DNA from: Streptomyces sp. NBC_01408
GTDB taxonomy: Bacteria; Actinomycetota; Actinomycetes; Streptomycetales; Streptomycetaceae
Length of the DNA: 64,000 bases
Direction: 5' to 3'
Assembly: GCF_026340255.1 (NCBI RefSeq)
Contig: NZ_JAPEPJ010000002.1
Location: 1,178,001 to 1,242,000 of the forward strand
A model generated the notes under the pieces. The model searched no databases, was not told where the DNA came from, and was given only the letters and a program-made list of their open reading frames with translations. A program made the position numbers and the translations under genes. This document shows, one piece after another, positions 17,421 through 25,521 of this stretch (position 1 is its first letter; each line of letters starts with the position of its first letter).

Positions 17421-18038
17421 TCACTCCCCGATGGTGCCGAAGGAAGCGCGGCCCTTCACCCGGTAGGTGTGGATGGCCGTACCGCTGGCGGTGGTGCGCG
17501 AGCCCGTCAGCTCGCAGGCCGTCGGCAGGCCGCCCGTGGGGAACAGCCTGCGCCCGGTGCCCAGGAACACCGGGAAGACCAGCAGGTTCAGCTCGTCCAC
17601 GAGGTCCCGGGCCAGCAGCCACTGCGCCAGCGCCCCGCTGCCGTGCACCTGGAGCTCGCCGTCGAGGGCGTCCTTGATCCGGACGATCTCGCTCTGCAGC
17701 TGCTCGCCGTCGATCACCGTGGTCCCGGCCCAGGCCGGCTCTTTGAGCGTGGCCGAGGCCACGTACTTCGGCATCCTGTTCAGCCGGCTCGCGATCGGGT
17801 CGGCGGGGTCGTCGTGCCGCGGCCAGTAGCCGGCGAAGATCTCGTAGGTGCGGCGCCCGAGCAGGAAGGCCCCGACGCGGTCGAAGACCTCGGTCACGAA
17901 CTCCACCATGCCCTCGTCGGCGTACGGCGCGACCCACCCGCCGTACTCGAAGCCCCCGGTGCGGTCCTCCTCGGGCCCGCCGGGCGCCTGCATCACGCCG
18001 TCCAGGGTCAGGAAGGTGGTGAGGGTCAGCTTTCCCAT
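17421..18038 (-). CDS. Dihydrofolate reductase-like family protein (RibD C-terminal fold)
   Basis: The 205-residue protein starts MGKLTLTTFLTLDGVMQAPG. FLLGRRTYEIFAGYWP and IVRIKDALDGELQVHGSGALAQWLL are the NADPH-binding segments of the RibD_C/DHFR-like group, and VFLGTGRRLFP marks the end of the fold. These are stand-alone reductases of unknown substrate common in Streptomyces. AAGGAG precedes ATG 18038. Upstream (18039-18266) only short repeats of GGACTC are seen. Confidence 0.85.
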   Translation of the reverse strand: MGKLTLTTFLTLDGVMQAPGGPEEDRTGGFEYGGWVAPYADEGMVEFVTEVFDRVGAFLLGRRTYEIFAGYWPRHDDPADPIASRLNRMPKYVASATLKEPAWAGTTVIDGEQLQSEIVRIKDALDGELQVHGSGALAQWLLARDLVDELNLLVFPVFLGTGRRLFPTGGLPTACELTGSRTTASGTAIHTYRVKGRASFGTIGE

Positions 18039-18266
18039 GGCTCTGCGCTCCTTGTCCGGTGGTCCGTGTCCGTACTCACGATTCAGGACTCCGGACTCAG
18101 GACTCAGACTCCCGGGCCGCCGGGAACTCATCGGGGCGGCGCGCAGGAACCCACCTGGTTTCGACCCGGCCGACGGCACGGAGGAAGGCCTGCCCGCGCC
18201 CGGCGGCGGGGTGGGTCCTGGCAGCCGGACGGGCCGGCCGGCCGCCAGGACCCCCGCGGGCCCCGG

Positions 18267-19181
18267 TCAGGCGTCCACGGGGGGAGCCGGCGGCCAGGGC
18301 ACGTCGGCCAGGAGCGGAAGGATCGCCTCCTCCTCGTAGTCCAGGTGCGCGTTCAGCTCTGCCGACATCTGGTCCAGTTCGGTGCGGAAGCGCTGGGGAT
18401 CGGCGATCCCGATGCCGGCCAGCAGCGCCGCCAGCTCGCCTTGGATGCGGGCGACCGTGCGGTGTTCCTCGGCGAGCCGGTCGAAGGTCCCGGTCAGGTG
18501 GGGGTGGTAGCGGGCGATCCCGGGGAACAGGTGCGCGTCCTCGCTGGTGTGGTGGAACTCCAGGGCCTGGCAGAACGCCAGGCAGCGCTGCCGGATCTGC
18601 AGCCCGAGGCCGGGGGCCGGCGGTTCGCCGGGACCCTGGTGGGCCGCGCGGGCCGCGAAGTGGGCGTCGACCTCGGCCTTCACCTGGCGCAGCTGGCCGC
18701 GTAGCCAGGTGTGGACCTCCAGGAGCTTGTCGCCGAGGGTGCTGACCTCACTGGGCGCCGCCCAGCCGTCGGGGTCCGCGCGCTCCAGGACGACGACCGG
18801 CAGGACCCGGGTGGTGAGGGCCTGGTAGTCCCCGTACCCGGGAGCCACCCGCACGACGTGGGCGAACAGTTCATCGCGTCGGGCCCCCTCGGCCGGGACC
18901 GCGAGGGCTTCGAAGGTCCGCGTCCCGACCTCCACCTGCACCACGGGGTGGGCGAGCAGGTTGTGGTACCAGTCGGGGTGGTGCGGGGCACCCAGGTTGG
19001 AGCCGATGAGCAGGAGCGAGTCGCCGTGGCGGACGTATCCGAGGGGGGTGGTCCTCGAAATCCCCGACTTGGCGCCGGTGGTCGTCAGGAGGAGCAGGTC
19101 GCCGCCTTCGAAGGGGCCGCCGACCTTCCCTGCGTTGGCGCGGAACTCCTCGATGACGGACTGGTTGAACGATGTGGGCAT
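18267..19181 (-). CDS. F420-type oxidoreductase fused to hemerythrin-like domain
   Basis: Residues 1-130 of 304 form a deazaflavin-dependent nitroreductase-type split barrel (DUF385): GGDLLLLTTTGAKSG, TTPLGYVRHGD, HPDWYHNLLAHP. Residues 150-295 are a four-helix hemerythrin-like domain with candidate iron ligands His157, His210, Glu214, His240, His279 and Glu283. The first half normally reduces substrates with F420H2; the second binds O2, NO or related ligands through a di-iron centre. The pairing suggests an oxygen- or redox-linked reductase. MPTSFNQ at 19181 matches the usual DUF385 start; the 22 in-frame residues before it do not. Confidence 0.85.
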   Translation of the reverse strand: MPTSFNQSVIEEFRANAGKVGGPFEGGDLLLLTTTGAKSGISRTTPLGYVRHGDSLLLIGSNLGAPHHPDWYHNLLAHPVVQVEVGTRTFEALAVPAEGARRDELFAHVVRVAPGYGDYQALTTRVLPVVVLERADPDGWAAPSEVSTLGDKLLEVHTWLRGQLRQVKAEVDAHFAARAAHQGPGEPPAPGLGLQIRQRCLAFCQALEFHHTSEDAHLFPGIARYHPHLTGTFDRLAEEHRTVARIQGELAALLAGIGIADPQRFRTELDQMSAELNAHLDYEEEAILPLLADVPWPPAPPVDA

Positions 19182-19521
19182 ACGGGTGTGTCTCCGGAAG
19201 ATGCGGTGGGTGCGCGCGGCGGTGCGGGAGCCGTGGGGCAATGGCACTCGGGGGCGCGAAGGGTGAACGGCACTGGGCGAGGGGCACAGGGCGAAGGGCG
19301 CAGAGCACGGGACGCCGCACGTCGTCGTGAATGTGCGGACGGGCGGATGCGCTGCGCACGCGGCGCTACGTCAGAAACAGGGCGCGGAGTAGGTACTCAT
19401 GACGAACCCTTTGTGTGAAGGGTGTTCACCCGACGGCCGGCCGGCCCACTGCTCTTTGGCCGGCGTCACGCGACACCGCCTCCATTACACGCAGCCGACC
19501 GCCACCTGTCAACGCGGAAGA
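19182..19521. other. Intergenic gap without a clear gene
   Basis: These 340 bases separate two leftward genes. The section 19255-19320 is a G-rich purine-biased stretch with degenerate GGGCGAAGGGC and GGGCACAGGGC repeats. CCGCAC/GTGCGG (19315-19338) and ACCCTT/AAGGGT (19406-19423) are short inverted repeats. An ATG at 19399 with GGAG upstream opens a frame antisense to the AraC gene that I do not accept as a gene. The promoter of the F420-hemerythrin gene should lie at the left side. Confidence 0.4.
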
Positions 19522-20478
19522 TCAGCCGGCCATCCGGGCAGCGGCCGCACGGTGCTGGCTGGGCCGGGTCCCGTACACGCGGTGGAAGGCCACGCTCAGT
19601 CCGAAGGCACTCTGGTAGCCGACCTGACGGGCGATCGACTCCACGGTGGCCTCGGTGCGCACCAGCAGGTCGGCCGCGAGGGCGAGGCGCCAGTCGGTGA
19701 GGTAGGCCATGGGCGGCTGCCCGACCAGCTCGCTGAAGCGGCGGGCGAACGTGGCCCGCGATACGCCGGCCTCCTCGGCGAGGGCCGTCACCGTCCACGG
19801 TCGCGCGGGCCGGTCGTGGATCAGGCGCAGCGCCCGGCCGGCGACGGGGTCGCTGAGCGCCCGGTACCAGCCCGGCGGATCGGCCTCCGGGCCCGTGAAC
19901 CACTCCCGCAGCGTGGACAGCAGCAACAGGTCCAGCAGCCGGTCCAGGACGGCCTGCTGTCCCGGGTCGTCCCGGGTGATCTCCACGACGGTGAGGTCCA
20001 GGATCGGGCGGGGTGCGCCGCCGTGACGGACCACGACCACCCGGGGCAGCGCGCTGAGCAGCCGTTCGGAGACCCGGCCTCCGACCCGGTAGCTGCCGGT
20101 GAGCAGCACGGTCGGGCCGTCCAGGCTGTTCCCGCAGGTCCGCAGGCCCAGCATGATCTCCTCGCTGATCTCGTCGCCGTCTGCCGTCGTGCAGTGGTCG
20201 GGGCCGTGCACCACGTACAGCGGCGGCGTGCACAGCCCGGCGTCGTCGGTGAGGGTGAAGGGCTCCGCCCCCACCACGATGGCCACGTCCCCCGGGCCGA
20301 GCGCGACGGGCTCGGCGTCCCCGCCGTGGACGATCCGGCCCTCCCCGCGCAGCATGGCGATCAGCGTGAGCGGCGTCCGGTCGGCGAAGCGCACCGACCA
20401 GGGCGGAGCCATGATGTTCCGGCTGAACAGCGCCCCGTCGGACCTCACTTCGTACAGCAGGCTCGCCAACGCATCCAT
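19522..20478 (-). CDS. AraC-family regulator with cupin domain
   Basis: The 318-residue protein has a cupin-type N-terminus (RGEGRIVHGG, VALGPGDVAIVVG) and a C-terminal double HTH (VTALAEEAGVSRATFARRF and VESIARQVGYQSAFGLSVAFHRVYG). It belongs to the AraC cupin_6 group that usually controls the divergent oxidoreductase gene beside it. The NmrA-like gene starts 114 bases away on the other strand. A second pair of the same design lies at 59219-60985. Confidence 0.87.
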   Translation of the reverse strand: MDALASLLYEVRSDGALFSRNIMAPPWSVRFADRTPLTLIAMLRGEGRIVHGGDAEPVALGPGDVAIVVGAEPFTLTDDAGLCTPPLYVVHGPDHCTTADGDEISEEIMLGLRTCGNSLDGPTVLLTGSYRVGGRVSERLLSALPRVVVVRHGGAPRPILDLTVVEITRDDPGQQAVLDRLLDLLLLSTLREWFTGPEADPPGWYRALSDPVAGRALRLIHDRPARPWTVTALAEEAGVSRATFARRFSELVGQPPMAYLTDWRLALAADLLVRTEATVESIARQVGYQSAFGLSVAFHRVYGTRPSQHRAAAARMAG

Positions 20479-20591
20479 GGATCAAGGTTAAGACAGCATC
20501 TTCGGACGGTCAGGTCCTCTGAGACGCTCAGACATCGAAGTGAGCGGACGAACCATTCTCCGCCTCACTGCGGGCGGATTCACTGGAGGAC

Positions 20592-21434
20592 ATGACGACG
20601 CAACCGATTCTGGTACTTGGCAGCACGGGCAAGACGGGGCGCCGCGTGGCCGCGGGCCTGCGGCGGCGCGGACACGAGGTCCGCGGGGCCTCCCGCAAGG
20701 GGCCGACCCCCGCGACCCGTTTCGACTGGAACGACGAGAACACCTGGGAACCCGTCCTGGAGGGCGTCCGCGCGGCCTACCTGGTCGACTCGCAGCTCGC
20801 CGACGCCGCGACGACGCTCGGCTCCTTCAGCAAGCTCGCCGTGTCCCGGGGTGTGGAGCGGCTGGTGCTGCTCTCCGCCCGCGACTGGGTGGTGCCTGAC
20901 GGCGAGGAGAAGCTTCCCTCCGAGCGCGCGGTACGCGAATCCGGGGCCGAGTGGACGATCCTCAAGCCGGCCTGGTTCTCGCAGAACTTCAGCGAGGACC
21001 CCTTCTTCCGCGGCCAGTTGCTGGACGGCGACGTGGTGATGTCGACGGGGGACGGAGCCGAGCCGTTCGTCGACGCCGAGGACATCGCCGACGTGGCGGT
21101 GGCCGCCCTCACCGAGGACGGCCACGGCGGGCAGGCGTACGAACTGTCCGGGCCGCGGCTGCTGACCCTGGCCGAGGTGGTGGAGGAGATCGCCCGGGCG
21201 GCCGGCCGCCCGATCGCCTACCGCCCCGTACCGTCCGCCGAGTTCGCGGAGTACGCGACGCGCCAGGGCCTGCCGGAGGACTACACCGCCCTGCTGAACA
21301 TGCTCTACGGCTGGATCGCCGAGCGCCGCTTCGCCCACCTCGCCGACGGCGTCCAGCGGGCCCTGCACCGCGAACCCCGCGACTTCTCCGCCTACGCCAG
21401 GGCCACCGCGGCGACGGGAATCTGGCACGCCTGA
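20592..21434 (+). CDS. NmrA-like NAD(P)-binding protein
   Basis: The 280-residue atypical short-chain dehydrogenase starts with the dinucleotide site ILVLGSTGKTGRRVA. EWTILKPAWFSQNF, FVDAEDIADVAVAAL and YELSGPRLLTLAEVVEEIA are typical of the NmrA/ergot-alkaloid-EasG group. There is no standard YxxxK catalytic pair, as in other NmrA members, so it may bind NAD(P) as a sensor or reduce a substrate by another mechanism. ATG 20592 follows GGAGG. It is divergent from the AraC regulator, its likely controller. Confidence 0.85.
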   Translation: MTTQPILVLGSTGKTGRRVAAGLRRRGHEVRGASRKGPTPATRFDWNDENTWEPVLEGVRAAYLVDSQLADAATTLGSFSKLAVSRGVERLVLLSARDWVVPDGEEKLPSERAVRESGAEWTILKPAWFSQNFSEDPFFRGQLLDGDVVMSTGDGAEPFVDAEDIADVAVAALTEDGHGGQAYELSGPRLLTLAEVVEEIARAAGRPIAYRPVPSAEFAEYATRQGLPEDYTALLNMLYGWIAERRFAHLADGVQRALHREPRDFSAYARATAATGIWHA

Positions 21435-21442
21435 GTGGTCCA

Positions 21443-21483
21443 GCTCCGCCCCGGACCCCGCGCCTCAAACGCCGGCGGGGCTG
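21443..21483. repeat. GC-rich intergenic repeat, copy 1
   Basis: The 41 bases from GCTCCGCCCCGGACCCCG to CCGGCGGGGCTG are the same, with one change, as 32304-32344. The right part can form a short hairpin (CCCCG with CGGGG). It lies just after the NmrA-like stop. Such short GC-rich repeats are scattered between genes in Streptomyces genomes; function unknown. Confidence 0.75.
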
Positions 21484-21527
21484 ATCAGGCACCCCGGTCC
21501 AGCCTGCCGGCTGGACGCGGGCGCGCC

Positions 21528-21560
21528 GAAGGGGCGCACCGGGCAGTGGTGCGCCCCTTC
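21528..21560. terminator. Hairpin between convergent genes
   Basis: GAAGGGGCGCAC (21528-21539) and its exact complement (21549-21560) form a 12-bp stem with a 9-base loop. It stands between the rightward NmrA-like gene and the leftward allantoicase gene, so it can end both transcripts. There is no U-tract, as is usual in this group. Confidence 0.6.
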
Positions 21561-21700
21561 GGGCCGTGCGCCCCGGGGGTGTCGGCCCCCGGGGGCGGGT
21601 TCGTTGACCGGGGCTCGCCCCGGACGCCGCGCCGCACAGGCGGGCGCGGTGCGACCCGGCCGCGCCTACGGCCGTGCGGGCACGTGGCCGTGGGGGTGGG

Positions 21701-22834
21701 TCAGCCGCCCAGTTCCTGGTGGCGGGCGGTGTGGGCGGCCGTGCCCGTCTCCGTCAGCGAGCCGTACAGGCGCAGGCGGGAGAAGCCGCCGTCCGGGAAG
21801 ATGTCGATCCGGACGTGCGTGCCGACCGCCGGGGCGTCGAGCACGAAGCGGTGATTGGTGTCGGGCTGCAGGCGGGTGCGCGGCAGGAACTCCGTCCACT
21901 CGCCCTCCTCACCCGTCTTGACGGACAGCGAGGCCCAGCCAGCCGAGTTGCCCTTGAGGTACGCGGTGTCGATCTCGACGGCGCGGATCTCGGACTCGGC
22001 GACGAGCTGGTAGCGGATCCAGTCGTTGCCGTTGTCGCGGCGGCGGGCGGTCTCCCAGCCGTCGTCCATCTTGCGGGAGCGGCCCGGGTTGATGGTGTTG
22101 GTCGGCGGGGAGTAGAAGCGGTTCGAGGCGTCCTGGACCGAGCCGCCGTTCTCCAGGGCGACGACGTCGAAGGTGCCGAGCGTGGCGAGCCACTTCGGGT
22201 CCGGTACGACCTCGCCGTAGACGCGCAGGCGGGCGATGCCGCCGTCGGGGTGCTGGTTCACGCGCAGGTGCGTGAAGCGCTGCTCGGCGCTGACCTCGAA
22301 GCCGTTGGCCGCGTGGCCGCCGACCGCGGTGCGCGGGACCAGGGTGGTCCACTTGACGTCGGCGCCGAGGAGCTCCTCCGGGGTCGGCGCGAGGGCGCCT
22401 TCCCAGTTGGTGCCCTCGATGGAGACGGCCTGCGGCATGTTGCCGCGGAAGTGGGCGGTGTCCACGACGATGCCGCGGATCACGCCGGGGGCGCCGAGGC
22501 GGACCAGGGCGTAGTCGTGGTCCTCGGGCGTCGGCCAGGGCTGGGTGGCGGAAACGCCACGGCGGCGGCGGGTCTCCCAGCCGTCCATGATCTTGCCCTT
22601 GTGGCCGAAGTGCTCGGGGTCGAAGTGCGCGGCCTCGGCGATGAGCAGGTTCTCGCGCTGGGCGAAGAACTCGTCGTTGGCGAAGGTGACACCGGCGCCC
22701 AGCTCACGGGCGGCGAGGTTCGCGTACTGGGTGAACGGGAAGTCCGCGGTGCGGTAGTCCGCGTACGGGTCGCCGCCTCCGTACGGGTTCGCGTTGCCGG
22801 TGAAAGAAGCCAATCCAGTTGAACGCTGTGCCAC
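21701..22834 (-). CDS. alc: Allantoicase
   Basis: The 377-residue allantoicase has its two internal repeats visible as MDGWETRRRR (first half) and DDGWETARRRDNGNDW (second half), each preceded by a jelly-roll segment. It hydrolyses allantoate to ureidoglycolate and urea. GTG at 22834 starts 2 bases after the allantoinase stop, so the pair is one operon and translation is coupled. GAAAGG precedes the start. Its product needs a ureidoglycolate lyase, which is not in the window. Confidence 0.92.
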   Translation of the reverse strand: MAQRSTGLASFTGNANPYGGGDPYADYRTADFPFTQYANLAARELGAGVTFANDEFFAQRENLLIAEAAHFDPEHFGHKGKIMDGWETRRRRGVSATQPWPTPEDHDYALVRLGAPGVIRGIVVDTAHFRGNMPQAVSIEGTNWEGALAPTPEELLGADVKWTTLVPRTAVGGHAANGFEVSAEQRFTHLRVNQHPDGGIARLRVYGEVVPDPKWLATLGTFDVVALENGGSVQDASNRFYSPPTNTINPGRSRKMDDGWETARRRDNGNDWIRYQLVAESEIRAVEIDTAYLKGNSAGWASLSVKTGEEGEWTEFLPRTRLQPDTNHRFVLDAPAVGTHVRIDIFPDGGFSRLRLYGSLTETGTAAHTARHQELGG

Positions 22835-22836
22835 TG

Positions 22837-24180
22837 TCAGTTCTGCCTTTCGAGGAGGAGGCCCGTGGGCTCGGTCGGGGTGCCGTGGTCGGCGATCTGC
22901 GTACCGCGCAGCCAGGTGGACTTCACGACGCCGTGCAGGGTCTTGCCCGCGTACGCCGTGATCCGGTTGCGGTGGTGCAGTTCCGCGGGGTCCACGGTGA
23001 AGGTCTCTTCGGGTGCGAGGACCGCGAAGTCGGCGTCGCGGCCGGCCTCGATCGCGCCCTTCTGCGCCAGGCCGGCGAGGGCGGCCGGGGCCGCCGACAT
23101 CCAGCGCACGACGTCCTCGAGGGAGCGTCCGCGCTTTCGCGCCTCGGTCCAGATCGCGGGGAGGCCCAGCTGGAGGGAGGAGATGCCGCCCCACGCGGTG
23201 GCGAAGTCGCCGGTCTTCAGGTCCGCCGTGGAGGGCGAGTGGTCGGAGACGATGCAGTCGATCGTGCCGTCGGCGAGCGCGTCCCACAGCAGGTCCTGGT
23301 TGGCGGCCTCGCGGATGGGCGGGCAGCACTTGAACTCGGTGGCGCCGTCCGGGACTTCCTCGGCCGTGAGGGTGAGGAAGTGCGGGCAGGACTCGACGGT
23401 GATCTGGACGCCCTCGGCCTTGGCGGCGGCGATCAGCGGCAGCGCGTCGCTGGAGGAGAGGTGCAGGACGTGGACGCGCGCGTTCAGCCGCTTGGCCTGG
23501 TCGATCAGGTTCTGGATGGCGGTGTTCTCGGCGTCCTTGGGGCGGGAGGCCAGGAAGTCCGCGTACTTGGGGCCCGGGTTCTGCGGGGCCGAGTCCAGGT
23601 GGTGCGGGTCCTCGGCGTGCACGATCAGCAGGCCGCCGAAGCCGGTGATCTCGGCGAGGGAGGTGGCCAGCTGCTCCTGGTCCAGCTCGGGGAACTCGTC
23701 CACGCCGGACGGCGACAGGAAGCACTTGAAGCCGTACACGCCGGCGTCGTGCAGGGGGCGCAGGTCCTTGACGTTGTCCGGCAGTGCGCCGCCCCAGAAG
23801 CCGACGTCCACGTGTGCCTTGGCGCGGGCGACCTCCTGCTTGACGCGCAGGTTCCCGGTCGTGGTGGTCGGGGGCAGGGAGTTCAGCGGCATGTCGAGGA
23901 TCGTGGTGATGCCGCCGGCCGCGGCGGCGCGGGTGGCCGTCCAGAAGCCTTCCCACTCGGTGCGGCCGGGGTCGTTCACGTGGACGTGGGTGTCGACCAG
24001 GCCGGGGAGCAGGACGTCGTCGCCGAAGTCCTCCAGCCGGGCTCCGGACGGCACTTCGGCCTCGTACGCCAGCACGGCCGCGATCTTCCCGCCGGCGACG
24101 GCCACCGAGGCGGCGCGCGTCCCCTCGGGGGTGATGACGCGCGTCGAGCGCAGTACCAGTTCCACAGCCACGTCGGACAC
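22837..24180 (-). CDS. allB: Allantoinase
   Basis: The 447-residue cyclic amidohydrolase has metal site [17 protein letters not shown], carboxylated Lys in [11 protein letters not shown], metal His in IVHAEDPHH and VLHLSSSDA, and Asp in IVSDHSPST. It opens the hydantoin ring of allantoin to allantoate. GTG at 24180 is preferred over ATG 24204 because GGGGAGG lies just upstream. First gene of the allB-alc operon, facing allR across a 326-base gap that carries both operator types described for this locus. Confidence 0.92.
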   Translation of the reverse strand: MSDVAVELVLRSTRVITPEGTRAASVAVAGGKIAAVLAYEAEVPSGARLEDFGDDVLLPGLVDTHVHVNDPGRTEWEGFWTATRAAAAGGITTILDMPLNSLPPTTTTGNLRVKQEVARAKAHVDVGFWGGALPDNVKDLRPLHDAGVYGFKCFLSPSGVDEFPELDQEQLATSLAEITGFGGLLIVHAEDPHHLDSAPQNPGPKYADFLASRPKDAENTAIQNLIDQAKRLNARVHVLHLSSSDALPLIAAAKAEGVQITVESCPHFLTLTAEEVPDGATEFKCCPPIREAANQDLLWDALADGTIDCIVSDHSPSTADLKTGDFATAWGGISSLQLGLPAIWTEARKRGRSLEDVVRWMSAAPAALAGLAQKGAIEAGRDADFAVLAPEETFTVDPAELHHRNRITAYAGKTLHGVVKSTWLRGTQIADHGTPTEPTGLLLERQN

Positions 24181-24198
24181 CGGAACCTCCCCATCTAC

Positions 24199-24229
24199 TT
24201 CCACAGAGCGAAATTCAACGTTCTGTTGA
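24199..24229 (-). promoter_or_regulatory. Two palindromes upstream of allB
   Basis: TCAACGTTCTGTTGA (24215-24229) fits TCAAC-N5-GTTGA exactly. TTCCACAGAGCGAAA (24199-24213) is a weaker form of TTCCG-N5-CGGAA. Read along allB transcription, TTGAAT (24213-24218) begins at position 12 of the first palindrome, the same register as the -35 boxes of aceB, uraD and the catalase gene. The -10 is less clear (TAGATG, 24192-24197, spacer 15). Confidence 0.5.
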
Positions 24230-24299
24230 CGGAGTCTTCACGGCGATCCGGGACCAGTCAAGAGCGCCCGGACGGACCACTGACACACCCGCACCACAA

Positions 24300-24343
24300 T
24301 TGGAGGTTTCCACAGGATGGAATTAGAATTTCGCTATACAGAA
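24300..24343 (+). promoter_or_regulatory. allR promoter with paired operator sites
   Basis: TTGGAG (24300-24305) and TAGAAT (24324-24329) make a promoter with an 18-base spacer. TTCCACAGGATGGAA (24308-24322) lies in the spacer and TTTCGCTATACAGAA (24329-24343) starts on the last base of the -10. The two are 21 bases apart, the same spacing as at aceB, hyi and gcl. This suggests that AllR controls its own gene; it could also act on allB from here. The remaining bases of the gap to 24506 show nothing else. Confidence 0.55.
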
Positions 24344-24506
24344 TGTAGCTACCACCACCGGGAGCCGGGCGGGCAACTCCCCGAGGAGGTCCGCCACCGG
24401 ACAAACCACCTCTGACCGGCGGGGACGGCGTCGCCCCGGCTCTAGGGCCGACGCCGACCGACCGGTAGGCTGCTTCCTTGCCTGCCAGCACCGAAAGGAC
24501 CGCGCC

Positions 24507-25310
24507 GTGCCGACGTCCAGCGCCAGCACCACCGACGCTTCCGCCAAGCCCACCGCCGCCAGCGGTGGCGTTCAGTCCCTCGAGCGCGCCTTCGATCTGC
24601 TCGAACGCATGGCCGATGCCGGGGGCGAAGTCGGCCTCAGCGAGCTCTCCGCCGCCAGCGGTCTGCCGCTGCCGACCATCCACCGCCTCATGCGCACCCT
24701 CGTGGCATGCGGCTACGTCCGCCAGCAGCCCAACCGACGGTACTCCCTCGGACCCCGGCTGATCCGCCTCGGCGAGTCCGCGTCGCGCCTGCTGGGCACC
24801 TGGGCCCGGCCCTACCTCGCCCGCCTGGTCGAGGAGACCGGCGAGACTGCGAACATGGCCCTGCTCGACGGCGACGAGATCGTCTACGTCGCACAGGTGC
24901 CGTCCAAGCACTCCATGCGCATGTTCACCGAGGTCGGCCGCCGGGTGCTCCCGCACTCCACCGGTGTGGGCAAGGCGCTCCTCGCCCACACCCCCGCCGA
25001 CGAGGTACGGGCCCTGCTGGCCCGCACCGGGATGCCCGCGGCGACCGAGAAGACCATCACCACGCCCGAGGGCTTCCTGGAGGCGCTGGAGAAGGTCCGC
25101 AAGACGGGCTACGCGGTCGACGACAACGAGCAGGAAATAGGAGTCCGCTGCCTGGCGGTGTCGGTGCCGAACTCGCCGACCGCCGCGGCGATCTCCATCT
25201 CCGGCCCGGCCGGCCGGGTCACCGAGCAGGTGGCGGAGTCCTTCGTGCCGATCCTCCAGGGCGTCGCGGCCGAGCTGTCGGTGGCCCTGTCCAACCAGAA
25301 CCCGGCCTGA
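24507..25310 (+). CDS. allR: IclR-family regulator of allantoin genes
   Basis: The 267-residue protein has the winged HTH at about residues 22-85 (GGVQSLERAFDLLERMA, LSELSAASGLPLPTIHRLMRTL) and the IclR effector domain after it (MALLDGDEIVYVAQV, LPHSTGVGKALLA, GYAVDDNEQEIGVRCLAV). AllR-type IclR proteins repress purine and glyoxylate genes and release DNA when a pathway intermediate such as allantoate or glyoxylate binds. Divergence from allB-alc and the operators across the window support the name. GTG 24507 follows GAAAGG. Confidence 0.85.
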   Translation: MPTSSASTTDASAKPTAASGGVQSLERAFDLLERMADAGGEVGLSELSAASGLPLPTIHRLMRTLVACGYVRQQPNRRYSLGPRLIRLGESASRLLGTWARPYLARLVEETGETANMALLDGDEIVYVAQVPSKHSMRMFTEVGRRVLPHSTGVGKALLAHTPADEVRALLARTGMPAATEKTITTPEGFLEALEKVRKTGYAVDDNEQEIGVRCLAVSVPNSPTAAAISISGPAGRVTEQVAESFVPILQGVAAELSVALSNQNPA

Positions 25311-25346
25311 CCGACACCCCAGCCCTGGCAGGCACAGCAGCTCGCG

Positions 25347-25395
25347 GCGAAGGCCCCGCCGCCCCTCGGTGAACGAGGGGCGGCGGGGCCTTCGC
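25347..25395 (+). terminator. Perfect 21-bp stem-loop after allR
   Basis: The arms 25347-25367 and 25375-25395 are exact complements with a 7-base loop (ggtgaac). The stem is almost all G and C. It lies 37 bases after the allR stop and is the strongest simple hairpin in this section. No U-tract follows. Confidence 0.75.
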
Positions 25396-25521
25396 ACGCC
25401 CTGCCGAAACGCTCCGGTGCCGGTGAGAGGGCCGGGGCGGAGACGGGCCGGGGGCCGGGCCGCGGACGGAGCAGGGGGACGGGCCGCTCCCGGCGCCGCG
25501 CGAAGTGAGTACGGTCTGCTC

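Noticed and set aside
19399..19560. Short Cys-containing frame starting MTNPLCEGCSPDG with GGAG upstream
   Set aside because: It runs on antisense into the AraC gene with shadow-like composition, and no attenuator or downstream gene on that strand supports a leader peptide.
24181..24204. ATG 24204 as allantoinase start
   Set aside because: It would put the ribosome-binding-like GGGGAGG inside the gene and overlap the weak operator; GTG 24180 has the better signal.
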